A stretch of 64,000 nucleotides of DNA from CANJIV01 sp046330225 (GCA_046330225.1 JAXLTD010000008.1:124001-188000); one strand, 5' to 3'. Counted from the stretch's first letter, positions 39,748 to 48,679 are shown. The notes: generated by a model from the sequence alone, not told the origin. Numbers and translations are program-made.

Positions 39748-40950
39748 GTGAGCACTCCCACCGTGATCGAACGCTTCGCCGACCTGGCCGTCCACCTGGG
39801 CGCCAACGTCCAGCCGGGCCAGATCGTCTCCATCGGGACGGAGCCCGGCAAGGAGGAGGTGACGCGCGCGATCGCCGCCAGCGCCTATCGGGCCGGAGCC
39901 AAGTTCGTCGACGTGACCTCGTTCGACCTGCACGTGAAGCGCGCGCGGATCGAGCACGCGGACCCGGAGACGCTCGATTTCGTGCCGTCCTGGTACGGCG
40001 AGCGGGTGCTCGAGCTCGGCCGCCAGCGCTGCGCGCGCATCGGGCTGACCGGGCCGGTCGCGCCAGGGCTGCTCGACGACCTCGACCCGGCCCTGGTCGG
40101 TCGCGACAAGCTCCCCTCGCTGCGGGAGTCCGGCGAGGTGGTCAACGACCGCACGACGAACTGGACCGCGCTGCCGTGCCCCACGCCCGCCTGGGCGCAG
40201 CTCGTGCACCCGGACCTGCCTGCCGACGAGGCCTACGCCCGGCTCTGGGAGCAGGTCGCCCACATCTGCCGGCTCGACGAGCCCGACCCGGTGGCGGCCT
40301 GGCGGCAGCGGATGTCCCGCCTCCTCGAGGTCTCCGGCACGCTCGACGGGCTGGGCATCGACACGCTGCACTTCGAGGGCCCGGGCACGGACCTGCGGGT
40401 CGGCCTGCTCCCGAGCTCGCGCTGGCAATGCGCCAGCTTCACGACCGCGGACGGGATCGAGCACATGCCGAACATCCCGTCCGAGGAGGTCTTCACGACC
40501 CCCGACCCGGAGCGCGTCGAGGGCACGGTCCGCTCGACCAAGCCGCTCGTCGTCGGCGGGACGATCGTGCGCGGGCTGGCCATGCGGTTCGAGGGCGGCC
40601 GGGCCGTCGACATCCAGGCCGACGCCGGCGCCGGCACGATGCGGGCCATGTGCGACAGCGACCCCGGCGGCGCCCGGCTCGGCGAGGTGGCGCTCGTCGA
40701 CCGCGCGGGCCGGATCGGCGCGCTGGACACCGTCTTCTACGACACGCTCATCGACGAGAACGCGGCCAGCCACATCGCGGTCGGCATGGGCTACGCGTTC
40801 GCGGTGCAGGACGCGGCTGACCGGGCCCGGGCCAACCAGAGCCAGATCCACGTCGATTTCATGATCGGCAGCGACGAGGTCGATGTCACCGCGATCGCCG
40901 CCGACGGGGCCCGCACGCCCGTCCTGCGCGGCGGCGACTGGGCGTTCTGA
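39748..40950 (+). CDS. M29-family (thermophilic AmpS/PepS-type) metallo-aminopeptidase
   Basis: A 400-residue enzyme starting at GTG 39748 (MSTPTVIERFADLAVHLGAN). The N-terminal segment VQPGQIVSIGTEPGKEEVTRAI is typical of the family. The C-terminal metal-binding half has MPNIPSEEVFTTPD (Glu ligand region, about residue 245), DNAASHIAVGMGYAF-like ENAASHIAVG (His) and QSQIHVDFMIGSDEVDV (His and Asp, about 365-381). Family members bind two metals (Co or Zn) and release N-terminal residues from peptides in the cytoplasm. Length matches the family (about 370-410). It stands alone ahead of a tRNA gene. Confidence 0.9.
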   Translation: MSTPTVIERFADLAVHLGANVQPGQIVSIGTEPGKEEVTRAIAASAYRAGAKFVDVTSFDLHVKRARIEHADPETLDFVPSWYGERVLELGRQRCARIGLTGPVAPGLLDDLDPALVGRDKLPSLRESGEVVNDRTTNWTALPCPTPAWAQLVHPDLPADEAYARLWEQVAHICRLDEPDPVAAWRQRMSRLLEVSGTLDGLGIDTLHFEGPGTDLRVGLLPSSRWQCASFTTADGIEHMPNIPSEEVFTTPDPERVEGTVRSTKPLVVGGTIVRGLAMRFEGGRAVDIQADAGAGTMRAMCDSDPGGARLGEVALVDRAGRIGALDTVFYDTLIDENAASHIAVGMGYAFAVQDAADRARANQSQIHVDFMIGSDEVDVTAIAADGARTPVLRGGDWAF

Positions 40951-40974
40951 TCTCCGGGCGCCGCCCGGCGCCGC

Positions 40975-40980
40975 TACCCT
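40975..40980 (+). promoter_or_regulatory. -10 element TACCCT upstream of tRNA-Ser(GGA)
   Basis: CGCTACCCT ends 20 nt before the tRNA 5' end. The same nonamer precedes tRNA-Ser(CGA) at 11852. A small hairpin (CCGGGCG-C-CGCCCGG, 40954-40968) lies just upstream. Confidence 0.55.
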
Positions 40981-41000
40981 ACGGCCCGCCGCACCACCCT

Positions 41001-41090
41001 GGAGAGGTGCCGGAGCGGTTGAACGGGCGCGACTGGAAATCGCGTAACGGGGGTCAACCTCGTTCGAGGGTTCGAATCCCTCCCTCTCCG
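41001..41090 (+). tRNA. tRNA-Ser, anticodon GGA
   Basis: A 90-nt class II tRNA. Acceptor GGAGAGG (41001-41007) pairs with CCTCTCC (41083-41089), discriminator G at 41090. Anticodon stem CGCGA/TCGCG encloses CTGGAAA with anticodon GGA, reading UCC and UCU. Long variable arm (AACGGGGGTCAACCTCGTT), T arm GAGGG-TTCGAAT-CCCTC. CCA not encoded. The D and T arms match those of tRNA-Ser(CGA) closely. Confidence 0.97.
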
Positions 41091-41178
41091 CTCGCTCGCC
41101 AGGCCGTCCAGCCGCGTCGGGCGCGCCGAGGGCGAGGCTGGGGGGAAGCTGACCACAAGGGATGACTGGGGCCCGCCG

Positions 41179-43926
41179 ATGACGAGTGCGCAAGGACGAC
41201 GCCGCGCGGCAGCCGTTGCTGCTGCGCTGGTCGCCGCGCTCGCGACGGCGGGGCCCGCCGGCGCGACGGCCCTGCCGGCGGGCTTTCAGGAGTCCGTGGT
41301 GTTCTCGGGCCTCACGGCGCCGACGGCCGTGCGGTTCGCCCCGGCCCCGGACCCTCGGGTGTTCGTCGCGGAGAAATCGGGGCGCGTCCTGGCGTACGAC
41401 AGCCTGTCCGACCCGACTCCGACGCTGGCTGCCGACCTCCGGACCGAGGTCTTCAACGCCGACGATCGCGGCCTCCTGGGCTTGGCGGTGGATCCGGGAT
41501 TCCCGGTCAAGCCGTACGTCTACGTCCTGTACTCGCACGACAGCTACGGCGGTCGCTCGCCGGCGTGGGGGACGGCCGGCGCCACCGACGACGCGTGCCC
41601 GACCCCGCCCGGGCCGACGACCGACGGGTGCGTGATCGACGGCCGGCTCTCGCGGCTGCAGCTGGACCCGCTCACGGGCACGCTGGTGGCGGGCGGGGAG
41701 ACCGTGCTGGTCGCCGGCGGGTGGTGCCAGCAGTTCCCGAGCCATTCGATCGGGGATCTCGCCTTCGGGGCCGACGGGCTGCTCTACGCCAGCGGCGGCG
41801 ACGGCGCCAGCTTCAACTACCCCGACTACGGGCAGTCGGGCGGCACGCTGGGATCGCCGCCGATCGTCAAGAGCAACCCGTGCGGCGATCCGCCGGGCGC
41901 GCCCGGCGGGCCGGTGCTGACGCCGCCGACGGCCGAGGGCGGCAGCCTGCGCGCCCAGGACCTGCGCACGCCGTCAGACCCGACCGGCTTGAGCGGCGCG
42001 CTGATCCGGGTCGACCCGGGGACCGGCGACGGCGCCGCCGGCAACCCGCTCGCGGCGAGCCCGGACGCCAACGCCCGCCGCATCGTGGCCGAAGGCTTCC
42101 GCAACCCGTACCGCATCGCCGTGCGCCCCGGCACCAGCGAGCCGTGGGTGGCGGACGTGGGCGACATCAAGGTCGAGGAGATCGACCGGGTGCCGGCGCC
42201 GACGGACAGCGCCGTCGACAACTTCGGCTGGCCGTGCTACGAGGGCCCGGCCCGGCACGCCGGCTGGGACGCGCTCAACGTGTCGGTCTGCGAGAACCTC
42301 TACGCCGCCGGGCCCGGAGCGGTGTCGGCGCCGGTGTTCTCCTACGCGCACAGCGCACCCACCGTGCCCGGGGACGGCTGTTCGACCGGGAGCGGCGCGG
42401 TCACCGGCCTGGCCTTCTACGGCCAGGGCCCGTATCCGACCGCGTACCAGGGCGCGCTCTTCTTCGCCGACTACGCCCGCGACTGCGTCTGGTGGATGAA
42501 GGCCGGCGCGGGCGGCGTCCCGGATCCGGCGAGCACCGCCGTCTTCGCGAAGGGCGCGGTCAGCACCGTCGACCTCCAGGCCGGCCCCGACGGCGCGCTG
42601 TACCGGGTCGACCCCTGGCACGGCTCGGTCCTGCGGATCGGCTACACCGGGCCGGGCACCGCGCCGGTGGCCCGGGCAGCCGCCGCTCCGACCGACGGCA
42701 CGGCGCCGCTGGCCGTGGACTTCGACGGCCGCGCGTCCACCGACGCGGATCCAGGGCAGACCGCGGCGCTCGACTACGCCTGGGACCTCGACGGCGACGG
42801 CGCCTACGACGACGCAACCGGCCCGACGGCGTCCCGCACCTATCCGCGCGGAACGTTCGTCGCGCGGCTGAAGGTCACCGACCCGGACGGCTGGTCGGGC
42901 GTCTCGGCTCCGATCACGGTCAACTCGTCCAACAGCGCCCCCGTCCCGGTGATCACGCTGCCCGCCGCCGGGCTGCGGTGGTCGGTCGGCGACACGGTCG
43001 ACTTCGCCGGATCGGCCACGGACGCCCAGGACGGCACCCTGGCCGCCACCCGCCTCCAGTGGACGCTCGACCTCGACCACTGCCCGTCGACCTGCCACGT
43101 GCACCGCATCACCGCCTTCGACGCCGTCGCGGGCGGCTCGTTCGTCGCGCCCGATCACGGCTACCCGGCCCACCTGACGCTGACGCTGACCGCCACCGAC
43201 TCCGACGGCGCTGCGGGATCGGCGAGTGTCGACCTCTTCCCGGCCACCGCGTCGCTCTCGCTGGGCTCCGATCCTCCGGGACTCACCGTGGGCGCGAACG
43301 GCGAGGTTGGGGCGGCGCCGCTGGATCGCACCGTGATCGCCAAGTCGTCGAACTCCGTCGCCGCCGATCCGCTGCAGGCGGCCGGGGGCACGACCTGGGC
43401 CTTCTCGGGATGGTCGGACGGCGGCCTCCCGGCCCATCAGGTCACGGTGCCCGGGTCCGGGCTGTCCCTGACGGCCACGTTCAGCGCTCCGCCGCCCGGC
43501 GGTTCCCCGCCGGTCGGGCCGGCCGGAGGGCCGGCGACGCCTCCGGCGGCGCCGTCCACGGTGGCCCCGCCGGCTGGCGCCGCCGCTCCGGGGCTGACCG
43601 TCTCGGGCCGGGCTCGCCAGCTGGCCGACCGCCGCGGGCGGTTCAGCGTGGACGCCCGCTGCGCGGCCGGCTGCACGCTGGCCGCCCGGGCGACGGCCTC
43701 GGCGCCGGGCCGCCGGTCGCGGCTCGATGCCGGCGGGATCCGCACGACGGCGGCGCCGGTCCTCCGGCGCCGCCTCGTCCTGACGCTCCCGGCCGGCACG
43801 CTGCGCACGCTGCGCCAGCTCGAGCGCGTCCGGCAGCGACTGCCCGTCACGGTCGAGGTGAGGGCCACCGGCCCCGGCGGCGGGAGCACCGTCCGGCGCC
43901 TCCCGCTGTCGCTGGGCGCGCGCTGA
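41179..43926 (+). CDS. Secreted PQQ-type sugar dehydrogenase (glucose/sorbosone dehydrogenase fold) with PKD domain
   Basis: A 915-residue exported protein. Signal peptide residues 1-29 (ending GATA). Residues about 33-495 form the GSDH beta-propeller: FQESVVFSGLTAPTAVRFAP, VFVAEKSGRVLAYDS, DRGLLGLAVDPGF, GDLAFGADGLLYASGGDGA, FRNPYRIAVRPG, VDNFGWPCYEG, ALFFADYARDCVWWMK and PDGALYRV. About 500-585 is a PKD domain (LDYAWDLDGDGAYDDATG, ASRTYP), followed by a second Ig-like unit with paired Cys (DHCPSTCHVH), a bacterial-repeat-like segment (WAFSGWSDGG, LSLTATF), a Pro/Gly linker and a basic C-terminal domain. It probably oxidises an extracellular sugar; whether PQQ is bound cannot be seen. Confidence 0.88.
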   Translation: MTSAQGRRRAAAVAAALVAALATAGPAGATALPAGFQESVVFSGLTAPTAVRFAPAPDPRVFVAEKSGRVLAYDSLSDPTPTLAADLRTEVFNADDRGLLGLAVDPGFPVKPYVYVLYSHDSYGGRSPAWGTAGATDDACPTPPGPTTDGCVIDGRLSRLQLDPLTGTLVAGGETVLVAGGWCQQFPSHSIGDLAFGADGLLYASGGDGASFNYPDYGQSGGTLGSPPIVKSNPCGDPPGAPGGPVLTPPTAEGGSLRAQDLRTPSDPTGLSGALIRVDPGTGDGAAGNPLAASPDANARRIVAEGFRNPYRIAVRPGTSEPWVADVGDIKVEEIDRVPAPTDSAVDNFGWPCYEGPARHAGWDALNVSVCENLYAAGPGAVSAPVFSYAHSAPTVPGDGCSTGSGAVTGLAFYGQGPYPTAYQGALFFADYARDCVWWMKAGAGGVPDPASTAVFAKGAVSTVDLQAGPDGALYRVDPWHGSVLRIGYTGPGTAPVARAAAAPTDGTAPLAVDFDGRASTDADPGQTAALDYAWDLDGDGAYDDATGPTASRTYPRGTFVARLKVTDPDGWSGVSAPITVNSSNSAPVPVITLPAAGLRWSVGDTVDFAGSATDAQDGTLAATRLQWTLDLDHCPSTCHVHRITAFDAVAGGSFVAPDHGYPAHLTLTLTATDSDGAAGSASVDLFPATASLSLGSDPPGLTVGANGEVGAAPLDRTVIAKSSNSVAADPLQAAGGTTWAFSGWSDGGLPAHQVTVPGSGLSLTATFSAPPPGGSPPVGPAGGPATPPAAPSTVAPPAGAAAPGLTVSGRARQLADRRGRFSVDARCAAGCTLAARATASAPGRRSRLDAGGIRTTAAPVLRRRLVLTLPAGTLRTLRQLERVRQRLPVTVEVRATGPGGGSTVRRLPLSLGAR

Positions 43927-43956
43927 ACCGCCGGAAACGCGGGGTGGCGGATCTGC

Positions 43957-43962
43957 GAGGCT
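43957..43962 (+). promoter_or_regulatory. -10-like element GAGGCT
   Basis: GAGGCT, 7 nt before the ATG at 43970. The surrounding 14-mer GCGAGGCTGGCGGG is identical to part of the inverted repeat arm at 39516. Confidence 0.35.
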
Positions 43963-43969
43963 GGCGGGC

Positions 43970-45298
43970 ATGATCGACCGCCAGCGGCTTGCCTCCGTCC
44001 GCGGCGCCGAGCTCGACCGCTTCGCCGCGCTGCGGCCGCGCAGCGCGGCCCTGGCGCGCGACGCCGCGGGCCTCATGCCGCGCGGCGTCCCGCAGAGCTG
44101 GATGGCGCTGCTCTACGACCACCCCCTCCTCTTCGTGTCGGAGGGGCGCGGGTCACGGTTCACCGACGTCGACGGGCACGAGTACGCCGACTTCAACATC
44201 GCCGACACGAGCGCGTTCTGCGGGCACGCGCCCGAGCCGACGCAGGCTGCGGTCGCCGACCGCCTCGCTCGGGGCGGCCAGTTCCTGCTGCCAGTCGCGG
44301 ATGCGGCAGCCGTCGCCCGCGAGCTCGGTCGCCGGTACGGGCTGCCCGCCTGGCAGTTCACGCTGGCGGCCACGACCGCCAACGTCGAGGTGTTCCGACT
44401 GGCCCGGTACGCGACCGGGCGGACCGACGTGGTCCTGTTCGACGGCCACTACCACGGCCATGCCGACGAGCTGCAGGCCGCGGGCGAGCCTGGCGCGACC
44501 GTGCCGGAGAACGCCGGGATTCCGCCCGACAGCGTCGCCCACGTGCGCCTGGTCCCGTTCAACGACCTCGACGCGCTCGAGGCCGCGGTGCGCGACGAGC
44601 AGGTCGCGTGCGTGCTGGCCGAGCCGGGGATGACGAACAACCAGGGCGTGATCCAGCCCGACGACGAATTCCACGCCGCGCTGCGCCGCGTCACCGCGGA
44701 GACCGGCACGCTGCTCGTGCTCGACGAGACCCACACGCAGATCTGCGGCCCGGGCGGGCTGACCGCGCGGTGGGGCCTGGAGCCGGACCTCGTCACGCTC
44801 GGGAAGTCGATCGGCGGCGGCGTGCCGGTCGGCGCCTACGGCATGACGCCGGCCCTGCGCGCGACGATGGAGTCCGGCGACTGGATCGCGACCGGCGGGA
44901 CGCTGCTCGGCAGCGCGCTGCAGATGGCGGCGTGCCGGGCGACGCTCGAGCACGTGCTCGTCGACGACGCCTACGAGCGGGCGGCGGAGCTCGGGAGCCG
45001 CCTCGCGGACGGGATCGAGCGGGTCGCCGCCGACGCTGGGCTGCCGTGGGCGGCCCACCGGCTCTACCCGCGGTCTGGCTACTCGTTCTCCGGCACCCTC
45101 CCGCGCAACGCCGCGGAGGCGCGCGCGGACCTCGATCCCGAGCTGTGGTCGGCCTGGCGCGCCTTCGCCGCCAACCGGGGCGTGTGGGAGGCGATCGACG
45201 GGGCGGGGCCGGCAGCGTCGGTCGCGACGGGCGATGCGGACGTCGATCGGTACCTGGACGTGCTGGCCGGGTTCGTCGGCGCGGTCACGCCCGCCTAG
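43970..45298 (+). CDS. Class III PLP aminotransferase, glutamate-1-semialdehyde aminomutase-like
   Basis: A 442-residue fold-type I enzyme. FTDVDGHEYADFNIADTSAF (about residues 63-82) is the usual N-terminal motif, FDGHYHGHADEL supplies the cofactor-stacking region, LVLDETHTQICGPGG holds the Asp for PLP, and the Schiff-base Lys lies in TLGKSIGGGVPVGAYG (about residue 279). TGGTLLGSALQMAACRATL follows. It resembles HemL-type aminomutases, but the TH in DETHTQ and lack of other haem genes suggest a different substrate; actinobacterial aspartate aminotransferase-family proteins of this type are often uncharacterised. Converges on the small 45306 gene with a 7-bp gap. Confidence 0.87.
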   Translation: MIDRQRLASVRGAELDRFAALRPRSAALARDAAGLMPRGVPQSWMALLYDHPLLFVSEGRGSRFTDVDGHEYADFNIADTSAFCGHAPEPTQAAVADRLARGGQFLLPVADAAAVARELGRRYGLPAWQFTLAATTANVEVFRLARYATGRTDVVLFDGHYHGHADELQAAGEPGATVPENAGIPPDSVAHVRLVPFNDLDALEAAVRDEQVACVLAEPGMTNNQGVIQPDDEFHAALRRVTAETGTLLVLDETHTQICGPGGLTARWGLEPDLVTLGKSIGGGVPVGAYGMTPALRATMESGDWIATGGTLLGSALQMAACRATLEHVLVDDAYERAAELGSRLADGIERVAADAGLPWAAHRLYPRSGYSFSGTLPRNAAEARADLDPELWSAWRAFAANRGVWEAIDGAGPAASVATGDADVDRYLDVLAGFVGAVTPA

Positions 45299-45305
45299 GG
45301 GCGCG

Positions 45306-45566
45306 TCAGCGCTCGTCGCTGCCGGCGGGCTCGGGCACGGCGAGCACGACGTGGGACCGGGCGACCGACACGAACGGATGGGCCTCGGGCTGGCGCGACC
45401 CGTCGAGGACCTCGATCGTGGCGTCCGTGACCGCGATGAACTCCCGCTCGACCGCGTTGAGGAACTCCGAGAGGCGGCTGCGGTAGCCCTCGCGCGGCAT
45501 GGCGATGGTGCCGCGGATGCGGTGGCGCTCCGTCTCCAAGACGACGCGGTTCGAGATCTGATCCAT
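45306..45566 (-). CDS. Small conserved protein of unknown function
   Basis: An 86-residue soluble protein: MDQISNRVVLETERHRIRGT, then IAMPREGYRSRLSEFLNAVE, REFIAVTDATIEVLDGSRQP and FVSVARSHVVLAVPE. The pattern (RI-GTI-MP-EGYRSRLSDFLN, REFIALTDA, HVVLAVP) is a compact beta-rich module I have a vague recollection of from Solirubrobacter-type genomes, without known function. The frame is well supported by a TAGATT -10 6 nt before ATG 45566. Divergent from the membrane protein at 45631. Confidence 0.75.
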   Translation of the reverse strand: MDQISNRVVLETERHRIRGTIAMPREGYRSRLSEFLNAVEREFIAVTDATIEVLDGSRQPEAHPFVSVARSHVVLAVPEPAGSDER

Positions 45567-45572
45567 CCGGCG

Positions 45573-45578
45573 AATCTA
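45573..45578 (-). promoter_or_regulatory. -10 element TAGATT
   Basis: Minus-strand TAGATT, 6 nt before the ATG at 45566. Leaderless arrangement. Confidence 0.6.
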
Positions 45579-45617
45579 CCGGGGCACCCGCGCGGGTGTG
45601 CCCTTGGGGCGCCGGGC

Positions 45618-45623
45618 TAGCAT
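45618..45623 (+). promoter_or_regulatory. -10 element TAGCAT
   Basis: TAGCAT, 7 nt before GTG 45631, which decides that start over an upstream in-frame codon at 45598 lying outside the predicted transcript. Confidence 0.6.
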
Positions 45624-45630
45624 TGCGCCC

Positions 45631-46527
45631 GTGCTGCACGCGGTGGCCGACCCGACGGTGTTCCACATCGAGCTGTTCAAGTCCGGGTCCGAGCCCGAGC
45701 GGGCCTCGGCGGTGCTGGTGCTCGTCGCGTTCCTCGTGACGTTCGCCTTCATCCGGACGAGCGCGCGGTTGATGCGCAGCCCGAAGGTCCCGTGGTGGCC
45801 GGGGAGCGTGACGACCGAGAGCGGCCTGCACATCCACCACCTCGTGTGGGGGATCTGGCTGATGATCATCTCCGGGTTCCTGGCCTTCGCGACGGACCTC
45901 CAGACGCCCTGGTGGCAGGTGATCTCGATCGCCTTCGGGATCGGGGTCGGGCTCACGCTCGACGAGTTCGCCCTGTGGCTGCACCTCGACGACGTCTACT
46001 GGTCCGAGCAGGGCCGGTCGTCGGTCGACGCGGCGATCCTCGCGGCGGTGCTCGGGCTGCTCGTGGTGCTCGGGCTGCGACCGTTCGGCCTCGACGAGAC
46101 GGCGTCGGTGGTGGGCACGATCGTCGTGGCCACGGTCCACCTGACGCTCGTGGCGATCACGTTCTTCAAGGGGCGGATCTTCCTCGGTGCGCTGGCGCTG
46201 TTCGTGCCGGTCGTCGGGCTGTGGTGCGCCTGCCGCTTGGCCAAGCCGGGGTCGCCGTGGGCGCACAAGCGCTACACCGGCAAGCGCGCCGGGAAGATGG
46301 AGCGGGCCGAGCAGCGGTGGAATCCCGGGAAGACGAGCGCCGAGGTCGGACGCAAGCTCCAGGACTTCATCGGCGGCGTCCCGACCAGCGAACTGGAGGC
46401 CGAGGGGGAGGCGCCAAGTGCCGCGGCGGCCGACGCCGGCCACTCGGAACCGGAGCCGTCCGGTTCCGCGGCGGTCGATCCCGCTCCGCGCGGTTCCGGC
46501 GACTCGCTGCCGCCCGCCGCGACGTAG
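45631..46527 (+). CDS. Polytopic membrane protein of unknown function
   Basis: A 298-residue protein starting at GTG 45631. Residues about 20-200 contain six or so hydrophobic segments (SAVLVLVAFLVTFAFIRTS; GIWLMIISGFLAFATDL; AAILAAVLGLLVVLGL; FLGALALFVPVVGLWCACRL). A conserved-looking HIHHLVWG (His-rich, at a membrane boundary) and LDEFALWLHLDDVYW could bind metal. The tail from about 210 is cytosolic, with WAHKRYTGKRAGKMERAEQR and WNPGKTSAEVGRKLQDFIGG, then an acidic Glu/Ser/Pro-rich end. Similar proteins occur in other actinobacteria as uncharacterised integral membrane proteins. No operon partner. Confidence 0.75.
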   Translation: MLHAVADPTVFHIELFKSGSEPERASAVLVLVAFLVTFAFIRTSARLMRSPKVPWWPGSVTTESGLHIHHLVWGIWLMIISGFLAFATDLQTPWWQVISIAFGIGVGLTLDEFALWLHLDDVYWSEQGRSSVDAAILAAVLGLLVVLGLRPFGLDETASVVGTIVVATVHLTLVAITFFKGRIFLGALALFVPVVGLWCACRLAKPGSPWAHKRYTGKRAGKMERAEQRWNPGKTSAEVGRKLQDFIGGVPTSELEAEGEAPSAAAADAGHSEPEPSGSAAVDPAPRGSGDSLPPAAT

Positions 46528-46534
46528 CGCCGCG

Positions 46535-46540
46535 TACCCT
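46535..46540 (+). promoter_or_regulatory. -10 element TACCCT
   Basis: TACCCT, 6 nt before the ATG at 46547. Confidence 0.6.
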
Positions 46541-46546
46541 CCGCCG

Positions 46547-47386
46547 ATGCCTGCCGGCCGCCCCCGCGTCGCCGTCGTCGGCCACGTCGAGTGGGTCGAG
46601 TTCGTGGCGGTGCCGCGGCTGCCGGCGTCCGGCGAGATCGTCCACGCGACCGGCAGCTGGGAGGAGGCGGCGGGCGGCGGTGCCGTGGCGGCCGTGCAGC
46701 TGGCGCGGCTCGCGGGCGGCTGTGACTTCTTCACGACGTTCGGTCACGACGAGACCGGCGCGCGCGCCCGCGCCGAGCTCGAGCGCCGCGGCGTGACCGT
46801 GCACGCGATCGACCGGCCCGAGGCCCAGCGGCGGGCGATCACGTTCGTCGATGCGGCCGGCGAGCGAACGATCGCCGTGCTCGGGGACCGCCTTGTGCCG
46901 GCGGGTTCCGATCCCCTGCCATGGGACCGGCTCGCCGGCGCCGACGCCGTCTACGTGACCGGCGGCGATGCCGCCGCGATCCGGGCCGCGCGGGCGGCCC
47001 GGGTGCTCGTCGCGACCCCCCGGGCCAGCGATGTCCTCGCCGAGGCGGGCGTGGCGATCGACGCTCTCGTGTTCAGCGGCGGCGACGCCGTCGAACGGGC
47101 GGGCGCGGAGCGCCTCGGGGGCGTGGCGCGGACGGTCGTGGAAACGGCGGGCGCCGAGGGCGGGACGTGGCGGGCCGCCGGCGGCACGATGGGCCGATGG
47201 CCGCGGGCCCCGCTCGCGGGCCGAGGCGGGGACGCCTACGGGTGCGGCGACTCGTTCGCGGCCGGCCTCACGCTCGGCCTCGGCCGCGGCGACACGCTCG
47301 CGGACGCCGTGGGGCTCGGCGCCCGCTGCGGGGCCGCCTGCCGGGCCGGCCGCGGGCCCTACGGCGCGCCGATGCCGGCCCCGTAG
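46547..47386 (+). CDS. PfkB-family carbohydrate kinase
   Basis: A 279-residue ribokinase-like protein, slightly short for the family (about 300). The start VAVVGHVEWVEFVAVPRLP replaces the usual G-x-x-x-x-D substrate motif, and GGGAVAAVQLARLAG is the GG motif (N-terminal PfkB signature region). The C-terminal signature with the anion hole and catalytic base is present: GRGGDAYGCGDSFAAGLTLGL (Asp in GCGDSF). The middle section, normally a lid plus core strands, is lean. Sugar or nucleoside substrate unknown. It is followed 83 bp later by the DNA methyltransferase, which has its own promoter. Confidence 0.87.
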   Translation: MPAGRPRVAVVGHVEWVEFVAVPRLPASGEIVHATGSWEEAAGGGAVAAVQLARLAGGCDFFTTFGHDETGARARAELERRGVTVHAIDRPEAQRRAITFVDAAGERTIAVLGDRLVPAGSDPLPWDRLAGADAVYVTGGDAAAIRAARAARVLVATPRASDVLAEAGVAIDALVFSGGDAVERAGAERLGGVARTVVETAGAEGGTWRAAGGTMGRWPRAPLAGRGGDAYGCGDSFAAGLTLGLGRGDTLADAVGLGARCGAACRAGRGPYGAPMPAP

Positions 47387-47455
47387 GCCGGACGGCCTCG
47401 CGGGCTGGCGCCGCCGCCGGCCCGCACTGCCCCAGCAGGCGTCCGCAGCCGGGGG

Positions 47456-47461
47456 TACCGT
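47456..47461 (+). promoter_or_regulatory. -10 element TACCGT
   Basis: TACCGT, 8 nt before the ATG at 47470 of the DNA methyltransferase; it excludes the long in-frame upstream extension. Confidence 0.55.
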
Positions 47462-47469
47462 CGGGCTCG

Positions 47470-48663
47470 ATGGGCCTGACGACGATCGACCTCTTCGCCG
47501 GGGCCGGCGGGCTGACCGAGGGGTTCCGGCAGGCAGACGCCCTCTGCCTCTACGCCAACGACGCCGACGCGCGCGCCGTGGCGACGTTTCGCCACAACCA
47601 TCCGGCGACCTGGGCGGAGTGCCGGCCGATCGAGGACGTCGATCCGGGCCGGGTGCGCCGCCGCCTGCGGATGCTGCGCGGGGACCTCGACGTGCTCGTC
47701 GGCGGCCCGCCGTGCCAGGGGTTCTCCATCAACGCGCCGGGCCGGTTCCTCGACGACACCCGCAACGCGCTCTTCCGGCACTACGTCCGTTTCCTCGACG
47801 AGTTCGAGCCGCGGGCGTTCGTGCTCGAGAACGTGCCCGGGATGCTGTCGCTCGCCGACGGCGCGATCTTCGAGGAGATCGTCGGGACGCTCGTCGCCCG
47901 CGGGTACGCGGTCTCGGCTCGGGTGCTCTTCGCCGCCCACTACGGCGTGCCCCAGGAGCGCTGGCGGCTGATCCTGCTCGGGTCCCAGCACGGGCTCGAC
48001 CACCCCGAGCCGGCGCACGCCGCCGCCGGTCGCGCGAACTTCCGCGGCGCCCGTTCGATGACGCTCGCCGCGGCCGAGGGCCTCCCGGCGCCGGTCACGG
48101 TCGGCGAGGCCATCGGCGACCTCCCGCGGCTGCGGGCCGGGGAGGGGGCCGAGGAGATGGCCTACGGCGCCGCCCCGGCCAGCCCGTATGCCGCGGCGCT
48201 GCGGGCCGGATCGCCTGGGGTCTTCAACCACGTGGCCGGCCGCCTGGCCGCGATCAACCAGGAGCGCCTGCGCCACGTCGGCCCAGGCGGGTCGTGGCGG
48301 GACATCCCGTTCGATCTGCTGCCCAAGGGGATGCAGCGGGCGCGCCGCTCCGACCACACGAAGCGCTACGGCCGCCTCCGCACCGACGGCCTCGGCGCGA
48401 CGGTGATGACGAAGTGCGACCCCCACTGGGGCCCGGTGTTCCTTCCGGACCAGGACCGCGCCCTGACCGTCCGTGAGGCGGCGCGCCTGCAGTCGTTCCC
48501 GGACCGATTCCGGTTCCTGGGCGCGCGCGTTGCGCAGTACGAGCAGGTCGGCAACGCGGTGCCGCCGCTCATGGCGCGGGCGATCGCCGCGGCGCTGGCG
48601 GACCAGCTCGGCCCGGGGCGTGCGGAGCCGGAGCTGCGCCTGCCGCTCGGCGCGGCGGCCTAA
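47470..48663 (+). CDS. DNA (cytosine-5-)-methyltransferase, apparently solitary
   Basis: A 397-residue C5-MTase with motifs in normal order: I DLFAGAGGLTEGF (residues 7-19), IV GGPPCQGFS with catalytic Cys82, VI ENVPGML (about 118), VIII QERWRLILLG, the target-recognition region (about 190-330), IX REAARLQSFPDRF and X EQVGNAVPPLMARAI. It transfers methyl from S-adenosylmethionine to C5 of cytosine in a specific sequence that cannot be predicted from the TRD by eye. No restriction endonuclease, Vsr nickase or specificity gene lies within the adjacent genes (PfkB kinase, aquaporin), so it looks like an orphan methylase with a possible epigenetic or anti-restriction role. Confidence 0.92.
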   Translation: MGLTTIDLFAGAGGLTEGFRQADALCLYANDADARAVATFRHNHPATWAECRPIEDVDPGRVRRRLRMLRGDLDVLVGGPPCQGFSINAPGRFLDDTRNALFRHYVRFLDEFEPRAFVLENVPGMLSLADGAIFEEIVGTLVARGYAVSARVLFAAHYGVPQERWRLILLGSQHGLDHPEPAHAAAGRANFRGARSMTLAAAEGLPAPVTVGEAIGDLPRLRAGEGAEEMAYGAAPASPYAAALRAGSPGVFNHVAGRLAAINQERLRHVGPGGSWRDIPFDLLPKGMQRARRSDHTKRYGRLRTDGLGATVMTKCDPHWGPVFLPDQDRALTVREAARLQSFPDRFRFLGARVAQYEQVGNAVPPLMARAIAAALADQLGPGRAEPELRLPLGAAA

Positions 48664-48679
48664 ACGGTCCGCCGCCCGA

